Shown here: in pieces, positions 22,003-33,102 of the stretch | Layout: the number at the start of each line of letters is the position of its first letter | Numbering within the stretch: position 1 is the first letter of the stretch | From: Hysterium pulicare CBS 123377 | Taxonomy: Eukaryota > Ascomycota > Dothideomycetes > Hysteriales > Hysteriaceae | NCBI GenBank assembly: GCA_000467715.1 | Contig: AJFK01000464.1 | Location: 1 to 64,000 of the forward strand | DNA length: 64,000 bases | Reading direction: 5' to 3' | The notes under the pieces: generated by a model | Databases searched by the model: none | The model's input: the letters and a program-made list of their open reading frames with translations, nothing else | Told to the model about the DNA's origin: nothing | Translations under genes and position numbers: made by a program

Positions 22003-23192
22003 ATGGCCGCAGCGTTGAAGGTTGGCCAAATACTGAAAGGAAAACTTGGGCAATACACGATCTCAAGAGAGTTACAAAAATCCGTCTGGGTTGCACTGTA
22101 CATTCCCCTAATCAAACACTAGGATGCTCCAACTAAAATTAATTCACAGGAATCAAGATGATAATAAGTTCATCATCAAGAGCGTCCCGTATTGGCGTTT
22201 GCAGCATGAACGGGTTATGCTGAAGCGGTTCCACGCAAAGACGCCGTTTATTCGCCCTATGCTTGACGAGATTGAGGAGCCGAAAGACCCTCCAGCTATC
22301 GTACTCAAGTATCTCGATGACGATCTTTTGCATGCTTCATTTAGGAAACGTCTCAGTCGATCGGAGGTGAAGTATGTTGCGAAGAGAGTGCTAGAGGCAC
22401 TAAAGGTCTTGCATCAAGACGGGTTTGTCCATACAGGTACAGCCATTCCACCATAACCATTTCAGATGCACTTAGTCAGGCCTGATTCAACTTCCTAGAT
22501 CTCAAACCGGCCAATGTCCTGGTCAATTATGGACAGGGCGAGAATCGCTTTACGGACGTTCAACTAGCAGACTTGGAGAGCGTAGTTCATGTGGATTCAC
22601 CACCTGCTGAGAACGCGTTCGATATCGGCACGCCTGTTTTCAATAGCCCCGAAACACTCCTCTCGATTAGATGGGATACTTCTACTGACATTTGGTCATT
22701 TGGTGCGATGGTAAGTATCTTCATCGAGATGCGACCCTCTGACACTCTGCTAATGATTTATGTATGAAACAGCTTCTCAGTCTCTTGTACGGCGATGATT
22801 TCCACGTCTTCAAGCCCGAAGTTCCAGAAGACGATGACGAGTATTTGCTCAAAATTTTATTCGAGCACCACCGCATCTTCGGGCCATTCCCAGCTTCATA
22901 TGACGACTTAACGGATCAGGAAAGACGAGCGGTGATCATCTGGATCTATAGAAATAGTCCAGAGGACACCATGAAGCATTTCAGTCGTGTCGCGGAGGAC
23001 GAAATTTGTCAAGAAGACAAGAAGTTCTTGCTTAAGATTATGAAGTTGGACCCGAGAGATAGACCATCTGCCCATCAGCTGTTGGAGGATGAATGGTTCC
23101 AAGAAGCGCCATTCTTTGAGATCGACCATCCTGAAGATACCAGCGAACAGCATTGCGATGTTTCTAGGCGAGAGTTGAATGCTGAGAGCTAA
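22003..23192 (+). CDS. Small SRPK-like protein kinase
   Basis: Protein of 337 residues from four exons: 22003-22097, 22150-22436, 22499-22710 and 22773-23192, all in phase. Kinase features are FIIKSV (ATP-anchoring Lys), QHERVMLKRF (helix C Glu), HTDLKPANVLV (catalytic loop, HTD as in SRPK-type kinases), LADLES (Asp of the DFG position, with LE replacing FG), SPET, and DIWSFGAM. The glycine-rich loop is not recognisable, as in other members of this expanded fungal group of short SRPK-like kinases. The catalytic Lys, Glu, Asp, Asn and metal-binding Asp are all present, so activity is possible. The C-terminal DPRDRPSAHQLLEDEWF is the usual end of the fold. Substrates are unknown. The choice of acceptor at 22150, rather than one near 22120, keeps the intron at 52 bases. 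Confidence 0.85.
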
Positions 23193-23433
23193 AGCACTCT
23201 ATAATATTTAGCACGGGCACAATCGATTCCTGGCAACCGCTATTAGAAGCTTTGTGACGTTTTCAGTCATAAAAATCATCATTCAGGTCCAGAAGCCCAT
23301 ACGGCATCCTTTTCTCATTGATATATTTCTCTCTGCATAGCTGCCTCAAGCAGCTTCATGGAGCTTCCCATTGCCCAATCTACGCCCGTTCATCTAGAAA
23401 AAACACTATTGAATGATCGAGTCTTGTGTATCA

Positions 23434-23868
23434 TCATTTGTCGGTACCGGGTTCCTTCTTGTAGGTATCTGGTTCTTTCTTCTGCTCCTCCGCTAGGATG
23501 TGTATGAGTTCTGTCTCTTCCCCCTTCTCATTCATACACATCACTTGCCAATGGAACCTAGGATCCGAATCACTCTTATGGGGCGTGCATCTATATACGT
23601 GTCAGTATTTTCCATTGCAATAGTTGGTAGAGTGAACCACGAACAAGCTGACAAGCTCCTTAACCCCCTCAGGGATCACTTTGCCCCGCAAACTGACCGT
23701 ATTCTTGACGTCCTTGATGAAAGGCGGGCCTTGCTTTGCAGCGACTTCAGACGGCCGCATGATGCCTGTTTCGGTTTTGGTTGCGATCGAGAGAGCGAGT
23801 TCCTCACCACTCTCTTTGATGATTTGCCCAACGGGGATTTTGGTGGCGACTTTTCTGATGAAAGACAT
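23434..23868 (-). CDS. Small unknown protein, two exons
   Basis: Predicted protein of 126 residues from exons 23868-23645 and 23590-23434. The intron has a GTTCGT donor, a CTGAC branch site and a TATAG acceptor, and the phase is kept across it. Exon 1 begins MSFIRKVATKIPVGQIIKES and has a regular amphipathic look; exon 2 is polar with TPHKSDSDPRFHWQVMCMNE and ends in a Lys/Glu/Pro-rich tail. There is no signal peptide or membrane helix. I do not recognise the family. It is convergent with the kinase gene, whose stop lies 241 bases away. Support is the matching splice signals plus protein-like composition in both exons. Confidence 0.5.
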
Positions 23869-25923
23869 GGCGGAGATGCTGTTTCAGTTCTGTTAGGTGA
23901 GAGTCGATCGCCAGTCTATCACTACTTGTCAGCCTCTTCTTTCGAGAATCTCACGATATGGTATGCTGGAAAAAGGATAGGAAACGTACTTACTCCGTCT
24001 AGGCCTAAGTGTTCTGAAGATCAAGAAGAGACTTAGGTCTTCTGGTTTATATGCATCTTCTAGGATTTGAGCAGTGAAAGACAACTACACTTACCGCCAT
24101 TCCATTGTATCAATACGGAATGCTCGTGTGGCCTGACCGCACAATAGGAGCCTTCAGATACCGCAATTTCACTTGGACAATGGCCAGGCATACCGTAATA
24201 GCGGCCCAGTCAAATGAGTCAATTCGTGCTATGCGCACCATACCGAGGGACCCGCGCGTCATGGTATCATGCCTATCGGAAGTGCCATGCCCTTCTGACC
24301 CAATGCGCTGGCAGTGAATAACAGTTCCAGCCTCCAGACATGGCACGAGGTTAGTATTACTCCCTCATGATCCTATGATGCAGTGCACAGGACTTAACTC
24401 AGCCCATTACTCCAATGCCCTTCTTATGCATATCACTATTAACAAAAATTAATAGTGAAGATCTTATAGATTTTATATTCTTCTATTTTCTACCTATCAC
24501 AGACCAGGTAATTCTTCTAAAGCTACTCTCTAGATCAGCTCCAAGTCGGCAACTGGCTTTGAATCTCTTCCCACAGTCCAAACCATCTCCGTAGACGGGC
24601 AGCACCGAATAAAGGGGCAGCGGGCAAAGGCTTGGACTTTTCCTACCCCAGGTCCCGGCCAACCTCCATTACCTAAGCTCTAAGTCAGTAGCTCCAACAA
24701 TTCGCCTATAAAGCATCAGCTTCTCCAGAGTTTCAACTCAAGAACTTCCTGCGCTCCTTACAGAGTGGCATGTCCGCAACCAAAATAAGCGCGACAGGTT
24801 GGAAATGGCTTGTGGGCTCTGGGTAGACCACATAGTCAAACGGTTCTTAAGCCAAAAGCCAGAGTTGCCATGTTCATACGAACGACTGGGAGTGGGTCAT
24901 GTTTGTGGTTTTCTGTCGTCGAACAAGATCACATCAAGCGCCACATGGGGTTGGGGTTCTGGGGGGGTCGTAGCTTGGAGCTCGAAACAATGATTAGGAG
25001 TGCCATGGGTGATGAAAACGATTACAAGATAAAGTGATGATGAGACTCGGTAAAGTGAGAAAAGTATAACAGATTAGGTGAAGATGCTATAGAAATGAAG
25101 CTACTGATGAAATTCATCATCTAACGTTAGTAGAGATAGTGAAGTCAGATCTAAGACCTTATATGCTCCCTCCTGCCGCCACTACCACCACACCCGCGGA
25201 TCAGGACTCGGCGCAGTACACGCAGAATCTACAAAACTATCAGACATCAGTTTAGCCACATTGAAATTGGTCACCCGAAGCTGAACTTGCGAGTGAGAGT
25301 GCGGGTTATATTGTCACCTAACACCCCTATTTAAAACCACCTAAGTCTAACTGAAAACTGTTGGGTCCATTATTCGAACTTTCTTACTTTTAACATCAGT
25401 CTGAACCGTCCAGTTCTTACAACAAAAGATCAGATAATCCCTCGGTGGAATCCTCACTTGATGTTCACCTCCACTTCCCATACTCAATCGCGGATCCTCT
25501 CCCATGGTGCCATTTCTTGTTGTGCGATAACGTTAACAGAGCGCAGGGTAAAGTCAGTCCTAAGCTTGTCGGGCTCCCCAGCTTGCGAGGATCTGCTCGT
25601 AAAGAGAGATCGGAAGGACTGGAGAAGAGGGGGGAAACTCCAACCACGAAACACTGGTCTTAGCATTGGTAAGCAAGTGCGAATTATTCCAATGCAAGGC
25701 TCTATAGCCGCCCAGAGCATAACGTGGATTATAGAATCTCAATCAAGGTGTTAGTCTGAACCCGGATCATAAATGGTAGGAGGAACGATAGAACATGTTA
25801 AGTAAGGCCATAACATATGAGCCTATGAACGTCAAATATTATTGAATCATTTTTCGTAGCTCTCAGCACAGACTCTAACTTCAATGATATAGTGATCCGT
25901 AAACTCAAAGAGACCAGTTGTTC
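23869..25923. other. Gene-free stretch of 2.1 kb
   Basis: No gene can be supported. Overlapping short frames on both strands at 24100-24350, 24800-25040 and 25445-25760 have no domain, signal peptide or splice partner. AT-rich segments lie at about 24430-24500 and 25040-25140. Confidence 0.4.
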
Positions 25924-27404
25924 TTATGCAAGGAGCGCTTCGATAATGTGACCAGGTTGATTCGTGGTCCCCGACAGGTCTTTGACTGCCATGCTACGAA
26001 GGCCAGCTGCATCCAACAAGTATTTCCACTGCTTTGCTGTTCTCTCCTTCCCGGCTATCGTAACCATCTTAAGGTCAAGTAAGGCAGGGAAAACCGGGAC
26101 GCCCGTCTCCGGAAGTATCGCGTCCGAAATGATAAGGCGGGAAGTAGGAGCCATCGCAGCGGCCGTGTGGCGCATTATCTTGAGGCAGGATTCATCAGGC
26201 CAATTATGGAATACGTGGCGGAAGAAATATGTATGAGCTCCTAAATGCGAAGAGAATTAGTTCAAATATTTCACCGTGGGGGTTGACCCAATAATTTATC
26301 GACAAACCTTTGATTGGCTGTGGTTCGAAAAAATCATGAGCCATGTACTCCACACCATCCAGTATCCTGCACTCTTCGACTGTTTTGGGCAAGTCCTGTA
26401 TGATCATTCGTCCCTTCAAATCTGGTCGATGTTGCCGAAATCGGGCGAGCAAATTTCCCTTACCTCCACCAACATCCACTAGGAGTACTCCATTTGACGG
26501 GGTTTCATCAGTAGGTGCCTTGTTAGTAGATGTGTTGTCGCTCGGAAACAGAAGTGAGAGGTCGTTCAGCAATCTGCGCTCCAAATATACGTCCGCAGCC
26601 ACCATGCTGGTATTGAACGCGGCCAGCTTTTCTGGTTGCGTTTGTAGCCACTCAAACATGCTTTCAGGAGTTTTCATGCTGTAGTTAAAGAGGGTGGAAG
26701 AAGTGTCGTTGGATTCCGAATAATTGATGGTAGAGAGGTATGAAGGAAAGTCGTTCATGCAAAAGGGAAGAGCGTTAGGTCTAACAGTAGAATGGTCAGC
26801 CAAGTTGATAGCAGCCATAGATGAAAGCTCGAAATGAACTCACAATCTCATGACAAAGTTGACAAAGGTTGGATCCATCAATTTCAATGAAACTTCATTG
26901 TGCATAAACACATTTTCTTCGGCTTCCTCAAAAATGCCCAAAGAAACGAGAGCTCTCAGGACTCTAGCTGCGGTCGCGTCAGTTTAGCATTATGCATCCA
27001 GGAGACAACTTACTCAAAAGATTCTTACTCCACCCTCGTCTACTAGCAAACTCTTCTACTTCCAGTTTGCCGCTCGGGTTGGACCCCAAGGCATCTGCAA
27101 CTTTCATATCAAGCGCTGCTCTTAGTGCTGCGAGGCCGCAATCCTGTGAAGGTTCCCGTCAAAGACGATCCAGCTATTAGCGATCAAGTGATCAAACACT
27201 TACTGCAAACAAAATCTTCCAAAGCGGCGTGTCTGGTGGTTCAAGTGCAGACACCAGCTTTCGAGCTTCTTTCAGAAGCTCCTCACGGTCTTTTGGAGAC
27301 GCAAGCCACTGCTCTTTGTTCGAGCGCAACAAGCCAGTTGCGGTCTTAAGGTCTTGGGCCGACAACACGCGAGGCACTCCTTCTGCAGTGGATTCGTAAG
27401 CCAT
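25924..27404 (-). CDS. Family 2 O-methyltransferase (SAM-dependent)
   Basis: Protein of 414 residues from five exons: 27404-27204, 27143-27014, 26967-26844, 26780-26308 and 26240-25924; all phases agree. It transfers a methyl group from S-adenosylmethionine to a hydroxyl of a small aromatic or polyketide substrate, by analogy with fungal secondary-metabolite OMTs. The N-terminal half is the winged-helix dimerisation domain (DCGLAALRAALDMKVADAL; LEVEEFASRRGWSK; RVLRALVSLGIFEE). The SAM site is VLLVDVGGGKGNLLARF, followed by IIQDLP and AHDFFEPQP. The catalytic His is in FRHVFHNWPDE. The C-terminus has IISDAILPE and the end of the Rossmann fold. Next to it lies a broken MFS transporter gene, which hints at a former metabolite locus. 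The start at 27404 (MAYESTAEG) is preferred because upstream residues are unlike the family. Confidence 0.88.
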
Positions 27405-27771
27405 CTTGAATGATGTTAACACTAGGAGCACCCTTCCCAATGAAGCCACTCCCGGGACATGCGATTCGATAAAAGATAACAAATTGATATTAGCAAACTT
27501 GAGTAGACCAAGACCAGGCGTTCAGTTTTCTCAGTAGACTGCGAACGCGCCGATAAAGGACCACACCGTTGAAATGGCGTGGATAACCTACTAGGACGTC
27601 AAGGTGCAAAGGATGATGCGAAAAGCATTGAGCAACAGCATCTGTGGACGGTTCGCACGGCTGACATATAGCTTGTTGCAAGTCGTCTTACTACATAATC
27701 CTTCCAGTATCACCAGGTTGTGCAATTCGTCCTCGGGAATCAACACCGTTCAATATATTGATCCATAGACC
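27405..27771. other. Intergenic region between OMT and transporter relic
   Basis: Promoter region of the O-methyltransferase. It may include further decayed transporter sequence, but I cannot read recognisable residues in it. Confidence 0.35.
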
Positions 27772-28403
27772 ATGTGCGCTGTGCCGCAGCTCTCGGCCAA
27801 AACTCTGCTCTCAAACCCCGCCGCAGTCGCTTGCTCTATGCCCGAACGCCCAATCAGAAACCTCTTGATGGTTACGACATTCATGTGTAGTACCGGTAAC
27901 TCTTCTTATACCAGCTCTGGTTATGCGTGGAGAATTCAGCCGACAGCCTCTCCACGTAAACTCGATATCAATGCCCGGGAACAGCTACCTTTCACTTTGT
28001 ATACGATTGGCGTGTTTTTCGCTTTCGTTGGTGATTATATTCCGTACTTCTATATCCAACTATACGCTATCGAGAAAAGTGCTGTAGGGAGTAAGTGGGC
28101 ATTCTATATGGTATCCATATTGAATGCGGGGGCCTTGGTGGGAAGGGTGGTACGTAAACCGATTTCATCTTTGAATACGTTTTGCATGGTAAAACGCATG
28201 CTCCATAAGCTTGGCTCTGGAAACCTCTTCGTTCTTATCTGAACAGGCGTCACTGACCTTTAGGCTTTCATGCTTAGGTGCCGAATTATTTTGCAGGTAA
28301 ATGGGGTCACCTTAATACTTTGATACTACTCGCAGGTGGACTACAGCTACTGGTTTCTGTTGGATCCCTACTTTATCATTCTCCGGGTCGTGCTCAGCAG
28401 TAG
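27772..28403 (+). pseudogene. Truncated monocarboxylate-type MFS transporter
   Basis: Only the central part of a fungal MCT-like major facilitator is readable. About 27960-28149 gives AREQLPFTLYTIGVFFAFVG, DYIPYFYIQLYAIEK and SILNAGALVGRV, the linker to transmembrane helices 7 and 8. After an intron (28150-28277, GTACGT to CTTAG) the frame resumes with VPNYFAGKWGHLNTLILLAG and LLVSVGSLLYH, then stops at 28401. The six N-terminal helices and the last three are missing. Upstream residues from 27772 are unlike the family, so this start is only the limit of the open frame. The splice site between GRV and VPNYF matches the usual family junction, so decay seems recent. It is a host-type transporter gene fragment, probably non-functional. 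Confidence 0.65.
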
Positions 28404-29244
28404 CAGCAGTTTGTCTTCTTGGTGTAAGGATGAAGTCGGTCGGCTTATCGTCGAGGACGAAGATATAAACATACCATCAGCGTATGGAATTCTTGTAGAA
28501 ATCAACCGTATTTATTAGAGGAGATAAGTAGGATGTAGGATATTAACGTAGGAGAACGGCCTTTGTGAACAAGTTCATCTTCGAAGTGATAGTTTTGATC
28601 CCCTAAATATTTATGCATGACGTCATATATCAAGCTTCAATTCCACATCTGATCGGACATGATGACTGGCTTTGTCTCCCAAATTCTAATACCCACCGCA
28701 GTTTTATTACTACTGGCAGTGGCTTGATAATTTACGCAGTATGCTTGATTCAACAAGATGTAAATTAGAAGAAAGCTAATATAACTGCTATAGCTTGTTC
28801 AGGTTGGCTGTTACCAAGGTTCAGTTAAAATAGCTAGCGATCAGATTTCCCCCTCTAGATGTTGTTCTAGAGAATTTGTACTTGATTCAGAGAGGGCTGT
28901 AATAATAGAGGAAGCGGGGTAAGTCTCAAATAAGAGATTGCACGAATAGATAATGACAGGTTTGATCGAACTATGCATTACATCCAGCTACAAATCTAGT
29001 AGCGATATCCATAACCTTTTCAATAAGAACATCCGATAAGAAAAGAAGCCGAACCACCCTTCTCAAGCCCTAAAATAGTTGTCGTCGAGACTGGATATCA
29101 TGCGCGCCAAAAACCAAGTCTTCTTCCCCAGAACCCAAAATGCCAACATCATGAATGGAAGAAAGGAAGGCAGAAGAAGAATAAAATCCAAACCGCTAAT
29201 ATTTACACCCGCCCACCATACCAAACAAACCAAAACCGCTCCAT
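28404..29244. other. Intergenic region, no gene seen
   Basis: AT-rich sequence with frequent stops. It may contain unreadable 3' remains of the transporter relic near 28404-28500 and the 3' flank of the next minus-strand gene. Confidence 0.4.
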
Positions 29245-31500
29245 CTACAACTTACTAATATTCCGACTAATCATCACAACCACACCCGCCACAATCTTAA
29301 TCCCTAAACTCAGGATCCAAACCGTAGCCTTGAATGCAAAGGTCAGCACGCTAATAATCGTCCGCGTAATAAACGGCAGCCCATCCTCCTCCTGCTCCTT
29401 GTTCTTCTTCTTCGCCTGCTTCTTCTCCTTCGCGCTCATGTTTCGCTGCTGGCCGTACCACTCGCCCAACTCGATGTCTTTATCAAACGACTCGGTTTTG
29501 CTCGTTTGACTACTTCGCTGACTCCATTTGCGTAGCGTGCTGACCTTCTTCTTCCCTCCCCACGCCTCCCAGCCCTCGACGAAGGATTCTTTGAGGCTGG
29601 CGGCTGAGGACTTGGGTTTTTGGCCGCTGAGGAGGAAGCTTGGGGGTGGTGGCTCGAAATCTGTGTCGTGGCTGTCTTTCCGTCCCTTGTAGCGTACGCT
29701 TTCGGCAACGGCGACGGCGAGGAGTGTGCTAGCTGCCACGTCGACTAAGAAGGGGTTCCCGAATCGCGTCAAGGCGCCAAGATTCAAGATCAGGGCGTCG
29801 TTGGCGAAGTCGAGCTTGGCGAGCATGGCGTCGTCGGCTGCGGCATCTGTGGTCGTGGCGAGTTGGGTGATGTCGAGTTCGGAGGGGGCGAGGGAACCAG
29901 GGCGACCGTCGCCTGGGAGACTGTCGAAGCGAGGAGGAGGATTGAATGCCCGAGGTGAAGATGGAGAGAGGATGAATGGATTGAGAAGGGTGATTGAAGC
30001 TGGTTTCTGACCCATGGATTGGGGCGTGGTTTGCATGCTATGCCCATAGACAGCAGTCTGTGGTCGGGTTGATGGTCGGTTGATGCCGGAACAGTCGCCC
30101 TCGACTTGGATGGGAAAGACACCAAGTGTTGGGTGATGGAGCTGGTAGGACCCCCCGGATGGCATTGCGTGCGCCCATGGGTTGGTCTGCTGAGATGGGG
30201 GATCCTTAGTCCAGGCTAATGCACAGCATTCACGTTGTGCGGCGCCTAAAAGGACATCCTGAGCGAGACGTTGAGCTGCTGGAGATACAGCACCGGGATC
30301 TGCAAAAGCGATGTGGGACGCTGCGGGTGAGTTTGCGGCGGCATCCAGAGCAGCTAGTGCTGCAAGCTTGGGGTATATACTGGTAAGAAGAGTAGTCGGT
30401 TCTTGCTGAGTCTGATCGTAAGGCGTAGATTCTGTCATGGAAGGTGGAGCAATAAGATCTAGATGAGCTACAGGAAGTGCTCTCGGTTGGCTAGGATGAT
30501 GACGCTGTATCAGGAGTTCGTTCATGATGCTGTCTATTCCTGAATCTCCCGAGAGGTTGGCCTGGGTGAGGCTGTAGAACGGTAACGACGGGGTGGTGCC
30601 GAATGTGATCTCCTTATGGATAGGGGTTGCGCGGTGCATTCGAAGTGTATAAATTTGTACGGATGGTTCTTCTTGACCATTACATGCAACCCATAGATTG
30701 TCGAGAAGGTTAGAAGGCGTGAGGTAAGGCTTGGGTGCAGAACTACTGCCGCCTTCGCCTGCAGCAATATTGCTGTACGGAACATAAAACTCTGGCGAAT
30801 ATGGTGACCGACTGATTTTTGTGCCCGGCATATGAGTCGGTGATGTCTCGGTCGGACGGTACTGCTGGTGGGAAAGAGGTATCGTAGGATCGTAGACAGG
30901 AAACATCGAGCGCATCGGCACTGGTGAAGATGGGCTAATGGGTGATCGATTCGTAGCAGCACTGTTTGGACGCACTAACGTAGGGCTTCCTGAATGGACA
31001 GTTCTGACTTCTGAGAAAGCAGGAGAGGTCACTCGGTTCGGATGTGGACTCAGGTTTGGAGAGTTCGCTCTTTCATATCGATCGGTTTGTAGTGATAGTG
31101 TCGGAGGGGCAGCTGCCTTTTCATCTGGGTAAGAAACTGGAGACCCAGCCCTTCCATAACTTGGTGATGGGGTCCGTTGCCTCGAGTGCGTTTCAAAGGT
31201 TGCGTTACTCTGTTGCGGTGGTGTTCTGGTGATCTGCGGATTCGGAATATGTGCTCTTTGTGGCATCGCTATCGATGGGGATACTGGGACCGAGTTGACC
31301 TGGATGACGAGCTCGTGGAAATCCATTGGCGCTTTTGCGCTTTTGGCACTATCCATTCTTTGTGCTGCTGGTTCCGGCGAAGGAGGCTTCACACGAAGTT
31401 TTCTATTAGGGCTTCTGTTTGGACTTCTGTTCGGACTCGTCTGCCGCGGTGGCATCCGTTGAGGAGGAGGAAAAAGCTGTAAGGCCGGCCGTGAAGCCAT
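29245..31500 (-). CDS. Large Pro/Ser-rich protein with C-terminal membrane anchor
   Basis: Single-exon protein of 751 residues, conserved-looking but of unknown function. The first about 300 residues are disordered and rich in Pro, Ser and Arg, with an SPNR triplet repeated three times near the start. Then comes a more ordered region: LLDNLWVACNGQEEPSVQIY, HRATPIHKEITFGTTPSLPF, a Leu/Ala segment (YPKLAALAALDAAANSP) and AALAWTKD-like sequence near GAAQRECCALAW. Near the C-terminus are LILNLGALTRFGNPFLVDVA and WEAWGGKKKVSTLRKW, a Lys-rich stretch, and a final hydrophobic segment (VWILSLGIKIVAGVVVMI) that would act as a tail anchor. The start at 31500 (MASRPALQLFPPP) is chosen over one 12 codons upstream because of its better context and composition. 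Confidence 0.7.
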   Translation of the reverse strand: MASRPALQLFPPPQRMPPRQTSPNRSPNRSPNRKLRVKPPSPEPAAQRMDSAKSAKAPMDFHELVIQVNSVPVSPSIAMPQRAHIPNPQITRTPPQQSNATFETHSRQRTPSPSYGRAGSPVSYPDEKAAAPPTLSLQTDRYERANSPNLSPHPNRVTSPAFSEVRTVHSGSPTLVRPNSAATNRSPISPSSPVPMRSMFPVYDPTIPLSHQQYRPTETSPTHMPGTKISRSPYSPEFYVPYSNIAAGEGGSSSAPKPYLTPSNLLDNLWVACNGQEEPSVQIYTLRMHRATPIHKEITFGTTPSLPFYSLTQANLSGDSGIDSIMNELLIQRHHPSQPRALPVAHLDLIAPPSMTESTPYDQTQQEPTTLLTSIYPKLAALAALDAAANSPAASHIAFADPGAVSPAAQRLAQDVLLGAAQRECCALAWTKDPPSQQTNPWAHAMPSGGSYQLHHPTLGVFPIQVEGDCSGINRPSTRPQTAVYGHSMQTTPQSMGQKPASITLLNPFILSPSSPRAFNPPPRFDSLPGDGRPGSLAPSELDITQLATTTDAAADDAMLAKLDFANDALILNLGALTRFGNPFLVDVAASTLLAVAVAESVRYKGRKDSHDTDFEPPPPSFLLSGQKPKSSAASLKESFVEGWEAWGGKKKVSTLRKWSQRSSQTSKTESFDKDIELGEWYGQQRNMSAKEKKQAKKKNKEQEEDGLPFITRTIISVLTFAFKATVWILSLGIKIVAGVVVMISRNISKL

Positions 31501-33102
31501 GATGAGGTTGGATGAGGCTTGTTGATTAACAAGCAACTCTATAAGTACGATCTTGAATTATCATACAAGGAAGAAAGGGAATCAAGTGAGCAAAGAAAAG
31601 ATCTATTCAATGCAAACCTCAAGACAAGACGATACAACATGGAGCCAGCCCACAGGAAAGTTAATCTGGGGATAACGCATATAAGATAGACCGCGAAATG
31701 GCAACCCCGCAAGGGTAGAGCGAATGGTGAGGGTCTCGAAGCAATAGCGGTTGTTTGAAGCTTGCCCTTGCAGGAATGTGCTCCTTCAAGCTTGATGGCG
31801 TAAGCTGTGGGCCAATTATCATGGGTGCAATCCTGGGCGCTTCGAGGGTGCAGGCCCCGGCGGTTATAATTTTGGTGGTTGGCTGTTCGCCGTAAGCGCC
31901 CAAAGTCGGCAAACCAACCACGAGGATCCAACCGCTTGGGACGGGAGCCATGCATGAACTCGTGCGTTTTGATTCGTTACGAGTTGTGTGCTGGCCCTGC
32001 ACCCTTGGCTCTAACATGTGTGATAAGAGGGTTGCGGCCCGAAGCGAAAATCTCTATTTTGAGCGCGAAAGTGTGTATTAAAAAGAACAGTTGGATTGCC
32101 TGTCCTTTCTGTCAGAATGGGAAGATGCAAGTGAGCGCGTTTATCTCAGCAGCTGGATGCGTCTCTAAATATAAGAGGAGTGCTATCAGTTGATACCTAT
32201 CTTCTGGCAGGATCCTTCGCTGTGGATAAGGTTATATTCACAAGGGAAACTCGTGTCTGCTAGCTGAACGCCTTGAATGTTGGACCCAAGACTAAGGATC
32301 ACTCAAGGAACGATGTTCAGGTGTGATGAGCAATGAATACCGTTGACTTGATCGTTCTGGCGGGTAAGAATGTGCGAGCCTTGCAGAGACACGTTGAGGC
32401 TGGCGCTTAAGGAGGATCTTTGTTGGTGGAGAGCGACGCCATGACTCGTGACTTGATACTAGGCTCAATCTGTATGATCTGGAAGGATAGAGGTTCACCC
32501 TCCGATGCTTACAATTCCTCCCTATATTTTTTTGACCTTGGCAAAGACTTCGACGTGTTGTTTCAGGAGATCCTTGCTCTTGAGGCCGCGGAGCAAGCCA
32601 GGCGCACCTAGAGCTCTCTTTAGTAACAAGCCTTCTCGACTAACACATCGTTTCAGCTTCGCCCGAAGTCGATTCTTGCGAAGACAATCGAGTGCCGGGA
32701 AGCAAGAAATCCCGAACTCTTGAGCAAGGGACCCACTCTGGATAAGTACTGTACTGTACCTCTTATGTTAGCGGATTTTTTAATGAAGTTTCTTCACACC
32801 CTTCTTGACCAACTTGCAAGCTTGTAGTGTATCTGAAAATAAAGAGTCCATTCGAACACACTATTCTAGATGATCATTCAAAGAATCATTCAAAGAATGT
32901 CGCCATATTGAGGCTTCAGAACGTTAAGAAGCGTGCGATGAGCCCCGGAGACCACGACTTGGTCAACCACGCTATCTCAAACGAGATAACCTTAAATTAG
33001 CTTACGCTAATCGGCCTTATCGATAACGCGCTCTAAGAAATTTCCCACATCGTCATCAGTGACTTCGAACAAATCTCACCAAATCTTACCCAAGCCACCA
33101 CC
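31501..33102. other. Gene-free stretch of 1.6 kb
   Basis: Promoters of the tail-anchored protein (minus) and HGH1 (plus). Frames of 60-140 codons at 31539-32200 on both strands overlap and have no recognisable content. A 14-base AT-rich direct repeat (AAGAATCATTCAAA type) sits at about 32880-32900. Confidence 0.4.

Noticed and set aside
29726-30125. Long frames on both strands inside the tail-anchored protein gene
   Set aside because: Shadows of the real coding strand; they have biased composition and no independent features.
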